Below, piece after piece: positions 1 through 5,078 of a DNA stretch of 6,618 nucleotides. The notes below the pieces were generated by a model. It had not been told where the DNA came from, searched no databases, and saw only the letters and a list, made by a program, of their open reading frames with translations. Made by a program: the position numbers and the translations under genes. The stretch comes from Rhizobium sp. Q54 (GTDB lineage: Bacteria; Pseudomonadota; Alphaproteobacteria; Rickettsiales; UBA1997). Position 1 is the stretch's first letter, and each line of letters begins with the position of its first letter. Location: assembly GCA_945865855.1 (NCBI GenBank), contig CAMBES010000076.1, forward strand, positions 1 through 6,618. The letters run 5' to 3'.

Positions 1-12
1 CGCTGCTCGCTT

Positions 13-32
13 GGTTTCGACTCCGCTCAACC
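13..32. repeat. Palindromic repeat-like element in the tgt 3' flank
   Basis: Twenty bases with complementary ends (GGTT at 13-16, AACC at 29-32) enclose a core reading TCGACTCCGCTC at 17-28. Two G-T pairs could extend the stem to 11-34. I recall very similar cores, with differing but complementary flanks, as dispersed intergenic repeats in many bacterial genomes. That recollection is the main reason for the call, because only one copy lies in this window. There is no T-run in either direction, so it does not look like an intrinsic terminator for tgt. Bases 1-49 hold nothing else I can support. Confidence 0.35.
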
Positions 33-49
33 GGCGCGATTAATCCTTA

Positions 50-1168
50 TTACTCCGAATCGTCAACGCCGACTGTGTTAAAAAATTTCTGCACGAATTC
101 GTCAAATTTTTTCTGCTCGATCGCTTCACGAATATCGCGCATCAGATCTTGGTAGTAGAAAATATTATGCTCGGTCATCAGCATTGAGCCTAAGATTTCA
201 TTGGCTTTGACGAGGTGATGTAAATAAGCGCGAGAGTGATTTTCGCAGGCATAGCATTTGCATTTTTCATCGAGAGGTGCGTTGTCATCGCGATGTTTGG
301 CGTTGCGAATATTGATGGCGCCTTTGCGAGTGAAAGCTTGTCCGGTGCGGCCAGAGCGAGTTGGAATTACACAATCAAACATGTCAACTCCGCGCGCAAC
401 TGCGCCAACTATGTCGGATGGTTTTCCTACCCCCATAAGATAGCGCGGCTTTTCTGTGGGAATAAAATCTGCGGCGTAATCGAGTGTTGCGAACATTTCA
501 TCTTGTCCTTCGCCTACAGCCAAGCCACCGATTGCATAGCCGTCGAAACCGATTTCGATTAATTTTTTTGCCGATATTTCGCGCAAATCTTTGAAAGTTG
601 AGCCCTGCATTATTCCAAAAATTCCGTAACCTTCGCGCTTCCGAAAGGCGTCTTTCGAGCGTTGAGCCCAGAGATTTGAACGCTCCATTGCGTCTCTCGC
701 TTGTTTGTGAGTTGCCGGAAATTGAACACATTCATCAAAAATCATGGTTATGTCGCTACCAAGTTGGTGCTGAATTTCAATCGAGCGCTCTGGTGTTACA
801 AAAAATTTTGTACCATCGATGTGCGAAGAAAATTCAACGCCGTCGTCAGAAATTTTTCTGATTTTTGAAAGCGACATCACTTGAAATCCGCCAGAATCAG
901 TAAGGATAGGACCTCCCCATCCCATAAATTTATGCAAGCCACCGAGTCTTTCGATCAATTCAGATCCTGGGCGCAACATTAAGTGGTAAACATTGCCCAA
1001 AAGAATTTCAGCGCCGGATTTTTTAACGTCGCCTGCTTTCATCGCCTTCACTGTTGCCACAGTTCCAACCGGCATAAAAGCTGGGGTTTGAATTTTTCCA
1101 TGCGCACAACTAATTTCGCCGCGCCGCGCTTTGCCGTCACTTTTAAGTAACTGAAAATTAAATTTCAT
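50..1168 (-). CDS. tgt: tRNA-guanine(34) transglycosylase (queuosine pathway)
   Basis: This cytoplasmic enzyme exchanges guanine-34 for preQ1 in the anticodons of tRNA-Asp, -Asn, -His and -Tyr, on the path to queuosine. The 372-residue protein is full length for the bacterial family. By alignment from memory with the Zymomonas enzyme, the general acid/base aspartate is D91 (DSGGFQVMSLS), the nucleophile is D265 (DMFDC), and D145/C147 (FDEC) contact the base. GGLAVGE at 214-220 carries the valine (V218) typical of preQ1-using bacterial enzymes. Zinc is held by C303, C305, C308 and H334. The ATG at 1166-1168 gives the usual N-terminus ahead of the TPAFMPVGT motif. An AAAGG stretch lies about 12 nt upstream, a long spacing for a ribosome binding site. 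The start overlaps that of the divergent ccmG-like gene, so the promoter must lie inside that gene. No residue appears missing. Confidence 0.97.
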   Translation of the reverse strand: MKFNFQLLKSDGKARRGEISCAHGKIQTPAFMPVGTVATVKAMKAGDVKKSGAEILLGNVYHLMLRPGSELIERLGGLHKFMGWGGPILTDSGGFQVMSLSKIRKISDDGVEFSSHIDGTKFFVTPERSIEIQHQLGSDITMIFDECVQFPATHKQARDAMERSNLWAQRSKDAFRKREGYGIFGIMQGSTFKDLREISAKKLIEIGFDGYAIGGLAVGEGQDEMFATLDYAADFIPTEKPRYLMGVGKPSDIVGAVARGVDMFDCVIPTRSGRTGQAFTRKGAINIRNAKHRDDNAPLDEKCKCYACENHSRAYLHHLVKANEILGSMLMTEHNIFYYQDLMRDIREAIEQKKFDEFVQKFFNTVGVDDSE

Positions 1169-1718
1169 GAATCGATTTTTACCTTTTTTAATTTTGATTT
1201 TTTTACTTGGGTTGATAGCCGTTTCAACCTACAATCTAAACAAGCAACAAGATGTTAAAACATCTGAAAATAATGAAAAATTTGGCATACATTTCGTCAA
1301 ATCTGAAATTGCTTTACCAGATTTTTCTTTGCCAAATTTAAATCGCGACGAAGAGGAATTTTCTAAAAAAGATTTTCGTGGAAAAAGATATTCTCTTATA
1401 AACTTCTTTGCCTCTTGGTGCACAACTTGTCGCGCTGAACATGAAATTTTACTGCGCTTAAAAAAGTCAGGAATCGTTGATATGTATGGCGTGGCATGGC
1501 ACGACATTTCCAGCAACACGCAAAATTATTTACAACAACATGGCAATCCATTCAAAAAAGTTGCCAATGACGCAAAGGGCTCTTTGGGCAAGGAATCTTT
1601 GATTCAAGCAATTCCCGAAACTTGGATTGTTAATGAAGATGGAATTGTCATTTGGCGCTTTCGTGGAAATTTACAGGATTTTTCGATTGAGGAAATTCAA
1701 AGGATAGTTTTAGAATAG
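1167..1718 (+). CDS. ccmG: CcmG/DsbE-like thiol:disulfide interchange protein
   Basis: This is a membrane-anchored periplasmic thioredoxin-like protein, which in the CcmG family keeps apocytochrome c haem-binding cysteines reduced for haem ligation. The 183-residue protein has a hydrophobic N-terminal anchor at about residues 4-20, with no cleavage motif that I trust. The LPDFSLPNL segment at 50-58 is typical of CcmG. The redox site is WCTTC at 84-88 (C85, C88), where E. coli has WCPTC, followed by RAEH (89-92). The family's GNPF (126-129) and the cis-proline in IPET (P150) are present. The ATG at 1167 is the first possible start, since an in-frame TGA lies at 1152-1154 and the anchor begins at once. 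No clear Shine-Dalgarno sequence precedes it. No other cytochrome maturation gene is in the window, so the role rests on sequence type. A general periplasmic thioredoxin (TlpA/ResA-like) is the alternative. Confidence 0.85.
   Translation: MNRFLPFLILIFLLGLIAVSTYNLNKQQDVKTSENNEKFGIHFVKSEIALPDFSLPNLNRDEEEFSKKDFRGKRYSLINFFASWCTTCRAEHEILLRLKKSGIVDMYGVAWHDISSNTQNYLQQHGNPFKKVANDAKGSLGKESLIQAIPETWIVNEDGIVIWRFRGNLQDFSIEEIQRIVLE
1687..1716 (+). promoter_or_regulatory. Candidate promoter for tRNA-Cys (and perhaps pgi-dsbB)
   Basis: A TTGAGG -35-like hexamer at 1687-1692 and a TAGAAT -10-like hexamer at 1711-1716 are separated by 18 nt, inside the 3' end of the ccmG-like gene. They match the sigma-70 consensus at four and five of six positions. 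Transcription would begin near 1723, about 36 nt before the mature tRNA. This is pattern matching in AT-rich sequence; read-through from ccmG is equally possible. Confidence 0.3.
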
Positions 1719-1729
1719 ATCTACGGTCT

Positions 1730-1744
1730 ACACAAAATTTGTGT
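1730..1744. repeat. Inverted repeat in the tRNA-Cys leader
   Basis: ACACAAA (1730-1736) and TTTGTGT (1738-1744) are perfect inverted complements around one central base. The element lies between the ccmG stop codon and the tRNA gene. As RNA it could fold only with a larger loop (about five pairs), and no T-run follows, so terminator function is unlikely. A protein-binding site or chance in AT-rich sequence are both possible. Confidence 0.4.
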
Positions 1745-1758
1745 TAACCCTATTTCTT

Positions 1759-1832
1759 GGCCGGGTAGCAAAGTGGTAATGCAAGGGCCTGCAAAGCCTT
1801 GATGGCCAGTTCGATTCTGGCCCCGGCCTCCA
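1759..1832 (+). tRNA. tRNA-Cys (anticodon GCA)
   Basis: A complete cloverleaf can be drawn. The acceptor stem is GGCCGGG (1759-1765) with CCCGGCC (1822-1828). The three-pair D stem is GCA/TGC (1768-1770, 1780-1782) with the GG of the D loop at 1775-1776. The anticodon stem is AGGGC/GCCTT (1784-1788, 1796-1800) with one G-T pair and loop CTGCAAA, giving anticodon GCA at 1791-1793. The variable loop has four bases. The T arm is GCCAG-TTCGATT-CTGGC (1805-1821). The discriminator is T1829, the U73 identity base of tRNA-Cys, and CCA is encoded at 1830-1832. G15 and G48 are both guanine, matching the unusual G15-G48 tertiary pair of E. coli tRNA-Cys. It lies 17 nt before pgi, so co-transcription is likely. 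Confidence 0.97.
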
Positions 1833-1849
1833 AGAATATTAAGCTCTGA

Positions 1850-3064
1850 ATGCCTCACACTCTCTTCTCGCAGCATTTCAAAAACACTTCTTCAGACAAA
1901 AAAATTTCTGCGCTCTGTAAAAAGTACGCCGATGTTTTGCGCGCTAAAATCAAAGATTCGGAGCTTGCGGCGATCGACATCATTTCTTCGAATCGCGATT
2001 TAAAAGAATTAGAAAAATTCGCGAAAAAAATCTCTGTTCACAAAAAAATTCTCGTTCTTGGAGTAGGCGGATCAAGCCTTGGCGGTAAAACTTTAAGCGC
2101 GCTAAAATCACAGCAAAAAGTAGAATTTCTTGAATCAATCGACCCAGCAACTCTGCAAGATTGCCTAATAAATCTCGATTTTAAAAACACATTTTTTCTA
2201 GTAATCAGCAAGTCTGGCGAAACTATTGAAACCATCTGCCAGACCTTGATAATTCTGGATGAATTGCAGAGCCAAAAAATTAAAAATTTCGCGAAACAAT
2301 TTTTGTTCGTTACCGAATCAGAAGAAAATTCTCTCGCGAAAATCGCTAAAAAAATCGGCGCAGAAATTACCGCCCATTCCAACAAAATTGGTGGTAGATA
2401 TTCTTGTTTCTCAATCGTTGGATTATTGCCAGCCATGCTCGTTGGACTTGATGCTAAAAAAATTCGCGGCGGCGCAAAAAAAGTTCTGCAAGAATTTTTA
2501 AACGGCGACTCAATCACCAATTCTTGCGCGATTCAACTAACCGCTTTTGAGAAGGGATTCGCCAGCAATGTTGTGATGCCTTATATCGATCGTCTGAAAA
2601 ACTTCACTGACTGGTATCGACAACTTTGGGCGGAATCTCTCGGCAAAAATAATTTTGGCTCAACTCCAATAAACTCAATGGGGACGGTAGATCAACACAG
2701 TCAATTGCAGCTTTATCTCGACGGCCCGAGAGATAAATTTTTTACCTTCATCACCACGCAAAAACAGCAAAAGGACTTTGTGATTAAAGATTTGAGCGGC
2801 TGCAAAACATTATTCGGTGGCAAAAAATTAAGTGAAATTGTGGTGATCGAACAAGAAACCACGATCGCAGTTTTAGAGCAAAAAAAATTACCAATTCGAA
2901 TCTTCGCGATCACCAAACTTGATGAAGAAGTTCTTGGCGGCTTGATGATGCAGATGTTCCTCGAAACAATTTTAATCGCTTATACAAAAGGCATCAATCC
3001 ATTTGATCAGCCCGCGGTCGAGCTTCGCAAAGATTTAGCTAAAAAATTTCTCAGAAGAAAATGA
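1850..3064 (+). CDS. pgi: Glucose-6-phosphate isomerase
   Basis: This cytoplasmic enzyme interconverts glucose 6-phosphate and fructose 6-phosphate in glycolysis and gluconeogenesis. The protein has 404 residues, shorter than Bacillus-type enzymes (about 450) and much shorter than E. coli Pgi (549). Both sugar isomerase (SIS) domains are nevertheless present. VGGSSLGGK (72-80) and the phosphate-binding SKSGET (120-125) mark the first. GGRYS (181-185) supplies the conserved arginine R183. The catalytic glutamate is probably E262 (LWAESLGK), the ring-opening histidine H283 (DQHSQLQL), and the catalytic lysine K394 at the end of NPFDQPAVELRK. The ATG at 1850 has no Shine-Dalgarno sequence and lies 17 nt after the tRNA-Cys CCA, so its mRNA probably starts upstream of the tRNA. 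The stop overlaps the dsbB start as ATGA. The shortness reflects a trimmed N-terminus and loops, not a broken gene. Confidence 0.95.
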   Translation: MPHTLFSQHFKNTSSDKKISALCKKYADVLRAKIKDSELAAIDIISSNRDLKELEKFAKKISVHKKILVLGVGGSSLGGKTLSALKSQQKVEFLESIDPATLQDCLINLDFKNTFFLVISKSGETIETICQTLIILDELQSQKIKNFAKQFLFVTESEENSLAKIAKKIGAEITAHSNKIGGRYSCFSIVGLLPAMLVGLDAKKIRGGAKKVLQEFLNGDSITNSCAIQLTAFEKGFASNVVMPYIDRLKNFTDWYRQLWAESLGKNNFGSTPINSMGTVDQHSQLQLYLDGPRDKFFTFITTQKQQKDFVIKDLSGCKTLFGGKKLSEIVVIEQETTIAVLEQKKLPIRIFAITKLDEEVLGGLMMQMFLETILIAYTKGINPFDQPAVELRKDLAKKFLRRK

Positions 3065-3567
3065 AAAAAGGTGGATTGTTAATTCTACTCCTCGCTTCAA
3101 CTTTTGCCCTGGCCTTCGCTTACGTTTTGCAATTCGTATTTGATTATCAGCCTTGTATTTTGTGCCTTTACCAGCGCCTGCCTTTCTTTGCCATCATCGC
3201 CTTTTCGGTCGCCGGATTGGCATTATTCAATTCGGATAAATTCGTTAAAGTTGTTGCGCTTTGTTGCGTATTTTTGCTCACAATTAACATCGGAATTTCA
3301 CTTTACCATGTTGCGGTTGAACAAAAATTTATCGAAGGACCAACAGTGTGCGAATCCTCTTCAAGCTTGAATACAGCAAGCAGCGTTGAAGATCTAAAAA
3401 CAGAACTTCTCAAGACAAAATCCGTGCGCTGCGATGAGCCACAAATTTCTTTTTTAAAACTTTCTATGGCCGCTTGGAATGCAATCTACTGCCTCTTGTT
3501 AATATTTTTTTGCTGGCGCAATCGCAAGCTTTGGACAAAGGGACTTGGAACAATCAACAAGAAGTAG
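3061..3567 (+). CDS. dsbB: Disulfide bond formation protein B (DsbB)
   Basis: DsbB is an inner-membrane protein that reoxidises periplasmic DsbA and passes electrons to quinone. The 168-residue protein has four hydrophobic segments, at about 5-26, 41-57, 62-82 and 134-151. The first periplasmic cysteine pair is CILC (C32, C35), followed by the conserved arginine R39 (LYQR). The second pair, C97 and C124, sits in the long loop between segments 3 and 4, as in E. coli (C104, C130). The RCDEP...W..IY stretch after C124 (123-143) resembles alphaproteobacterial DsbB proteins. The start ATG overlaps the pgi stop in ATGA, implying translational coupling. The preceding AGAAGA is only a weak ribosome site. 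No dsbA is in the window. The last 69 bp overlap the convergent binding-protein gene, and no terminator separates them. Confidence 0.93.
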   Translation: MKKGGLLILLLASTFALAFAYVLQFVFDYQPCILCLYQRLPFFAIIAFSVAGLALFNSDKFVKVVALCCVFLLTINIGISLYHVAVEQKFIEGPTVCESSSSLNTASSVEDLKTELLKTKSVRCDEPQISFLKLSMAAWNAIYCLLLIFFCWRNRKLWTKGLGTINKK

Positions 3568-4398
3568 ATTAATCGTTGTCGCAAAAAGCGAAAAAAGATC
3601 AGAAGAATTAGCAGCGCCGCCGACTGTGAAGGGCAAAAGAATCGCTCGAGTTTTTGTCTTTTCACTCAACCAAAAAATCGCTTTCTTATCTTCGTAATTG
3701 GCAAAAATTATCGCCTCAGCCGGATTATTTTTTAGCTCCAAAACAATCTCATTTAGGCTCTGATTATTTTTTATAAAACTTTTTTTGGTTTCAATTTTTG
3801 CCGCAATATTCAAGCCTAGCCACCGCGTTAAATCCAGCCAAGAATCATCGCTAATCACTACCCTCATACCTTTGAGCGGCTCGGCCGCCTTCTCCCAAAG
3901 TTTAATTGAGTTTTGCCATTTTACAGAAAATTTTTCGTAAGAAGTTTGGTAAAAACTAGAATTAATCGCATCGAGTAACTTAATCCTCCGCGTAAATTCA
4001 GTAGCAACCAGCGCGATGTTGTAAGGATTTAGATGGGCTCGCGGTAAAACTTTTTCACTTCTGGCTATGTCGCCAGAAATTAAGAATAATGCCTCTGAAT
4101 TTGTGCGAGCTGCGACATTATCACTTTCATTAATTGCTCTTGTCAGCCACTTCGCTTCGAGTCCTCCGCCAGAACAAAAAACCATGTCGGCACTGCGGAT
4201 CGCCTTAAGTAATCCATTGCTAACGCGCACATTCGCCACATTTTCCATAGGCGAAGTACCCGTCACAATCTGAGCCTTATTTCCAACAATCTCGTGCGCC
4301 AAACTAGCCCATTCAGGCTCGCAGGCAAAAATTGTTATCTTTGCTTCAGCGGCTTTTACCGAAAAACAAAGCAGAAAAATAAAAATTTTGACTCTCAT
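3499..4398 (-). CDS. ZnuA-like metal ABC transporter substrate-binding protein, orphan
   Basis: This is a periplasmic solute-binding protein of the zinc/manganese (ZnuA, cluster A-I) family. The 299-residue product begins with a signal peptide, probable cleavage after AEA (17-19). FACEPEWASLA (24-34), ADMVFCSGGGLEAKWL (70-85), PLKGMRVVI (174-182) and the C-terminal LPFTVGG...DLFSLF (255-272) match the proteobacterial ZnuA-like subgroup. The three canonical histidine ligands appear absent. The usual DPHH region reads MENVAN (51-56), the HIHLDP motif reads RAHLNP (120-125), and VVHHKSW reads VVISDDSW (180-187). Only H35 and H122 remain in the protein. It may bind another solute, or metal in another way. 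No permease or ATPase gene is nearby. The ATG at 4396-4398 precedes a good signal peptide but lacks a Shine-Dalgarno sequence. The last 22 residues (278-299, with C283 and C288) lie in the dsbB overlap and extend past the family's usual end. Confidence 0.8.
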   Translation of the reverse strand: MRVKIFIFLLCFSVKAAEAKITIFACEPEWASLAHEIVGNKAQIVTGTSPMENVANVRVSNGLLKAIRSADMVFCSGGGLEAKWLTRAINESDNVAARTNSEALFLISGDIARSEKVLPRAHLNPYNIALVATEFTRRIKLLDAINSSFYQTSYEKFSVKWQNSIKLWEKAAEPLKGMRVVISDDSWLDLTRWLGLNIAAKIETKKSFIKNNQSLNEIVLELKNNPAEAIIFANYEDKKAIFWLSEKTKTRAILLPFTVGGAANSSDLFSLFATTINLLLVDCSKSLCPKLAIAPAKKY

Positions 4399-4619
4399 TT
4401 AAAAAAATTTGCTCGTAAAAATCTGCTCAATCAAAGTTACAGCCATATAATTTCGGAATAATTTTAACCTCTAAATTTTATGACCAAAGCCGATGATAAA
4501 TCAGCAATGATGAAGCAATCAGATTAATTTAAAGTTATAAAAATTCTTCGAGTAGAACCAGGCTAAGCCTTTCAAGGCAAAGCTAGATAATAGATTCCTT
4601 AACTCAAACTATTCAAAAC
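4399..4619. promoter_or_regulatory. Divergent intergenic region between the binding-protein gene and fabZ
   Basis: This 221-bp AT-rich gap must carry promoters for both flanking genes. A perfect TATAAT lies at 4446-4451. The opposite strand of nearly the same bases reads TTATAT (4445-4450), well placed about 48 bp before the minus-strand start codon. Neither has a convincing -35 partner 16-18 nt away. Closer to fabZ, TAGATAAT at 4584-4591 could be a -10 box giving a leader of roughly 20 nt, again without a clear -35. A 24-nt inverted repeat sits just before it and is listed separately. A 15-codon open frame at 4480-4527 is unsupported. No RNA gene or riboswitch is recognisable. Confidence 0.4.
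4561..4584. repeat. Symmetrical inverted repeat upstream of fabZ
   Basis: GGCT (4561-4564) pairs with AGCT (4581-4584) using one G-T pair, and GCCTT (4567-4571) pairs with AAGGC (4574-4578). Two AA pairs face each other between the helices and TC forms the centre. The whole 24 bases are nearly palindromic and abut a TAGATAAT -10-like box, 36 bp before the fabZ ATG. A competing hairpin, AGGCT/AGCCT (4560-4564, 4566-4570), overlaps it. No T-run follows. An operator for a dimeric regulator is a reasonable guess, but nothing identifies the protein. Confidence 0.45.
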
Positions 4620-5078
4620 ATGAGCAAAAAAACAATCATCGGCATCGAACAAATTCTTAAATCTTTACCGCACCGCTACCCATTTTTACTCGTGGATAAA
4701 GTTATCGAACTTGAGCTCGGCAAAAAAATTGTCGCGATCAAAAATGTAACCTTCAACGAGCCGCACTTTCTTGGACATTTTCCTGATCATCCAATAATGC
4801 CTGGCGTTCTAATCATTGAGGCTATGGCACAAGCAGGAGCCTTAATGGTAACTTCTGCTCCTGGCTTTAAACCAGAAGAAAAACTGGTTTATTTTATGTC
4901 GATCGATGGAGCCAAGTTCAGAAAACCAGTAATTCCTGGCGATGTTTTAGAACTGCATGTTGAGGTCGTACAAAGCCGCGGTCCAGTCTGGAAGCTTTCC
5001 GCATTGGCTATGGTCGACGGACAAAAAGTTTCTGAAGCGCAACTTTCGGCAATGATTGTCGATAAGGAGAAAAAATAA
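4620..5078 (+). CDS. fabZ: 3-hydroxyacyl-[ACP] dehydratase FabZ
   Basis: FabZ removes water from (3R)-hydroxyacyl-ACP to give trans-2-enoyl-ACP in the cytoplasmic type II fatty acid elongation cycle. The 152-residue protein is of normal length and is a single hot-dog fold. The LPHRYPFLLVDKV segment (16-28) and GHFPDHPIMPGVLIIEAMAQ (52-71) are family signatures. The catalytic histidine is H53 and the catalytic glutamate is E67. The ATG at 4620 is the first in frame after a TAG at 4584-4586, and has no Shine-Dalgarno sequence. It heads a cluster with lpxA and dnaQ. FabZ and LpxA compete for the same (3R)-hydroxyacyl-ACP pool, which explains the common pairing of their genes. lpxD, often directly upstream, is absent here. 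Confidence 0.97.
   Translation: MSKKTIIGIEQILKSLPHRYPFLLVDKVIELELGKKIVAIKNVTFNEPHFLGHFPDHPIMPGVLIIEAMAQAGALMVTSAPGFKPEEKLVYFMSIDGAKFRKPVIPGDVLELHVEVVQSRGPVWKLSALAMVDGQKVSEAQLSAMIVDKEKK
5064..5069 (+). promoter_or_regulatory. Strong Shine-Dalgarno sequence for lpxA
   Basis: AAGGAG lies within the last codons of fabZ, 8 nt before the lpxA ATG at 5078-5080. It is the only near-consensus ribosome binding site I find before any gene in this window. It settles the lpxA start, and suggests lpxA can initiate on its own as well as by coupling through the TAATG stop-start overlap. Confidence 0.85.

Noticed and set aside
236..861. Plus-strand open frames of 61-108 codons opposite tgt
   Set aside because: They lie wholly antisense to a strongly conserved gene and show no recognisable motif. 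They are shadows of the tgt codon pattern.
2038..2520. A 160-codon minus-strand open frame inside pgi
   Set aside because: pgi is well conserved in this stretch (SKSGET, GGRYS), and the antisense product is low-complexity without known motifs.
3568..3660. Terminator between dsbB and the convergent binding-protein gene
   Set aside because: The genes overlap, and I find no GC-rich hairpin followed by a T-run on either strand around the junction.
4446..4451. Confident promoter call on the perfect TATAAT
   Set aside because: No acceptable -35 hexamer lies 16-18 nt upstream and there is no extended -10, so it is described only within the intergenic entry.
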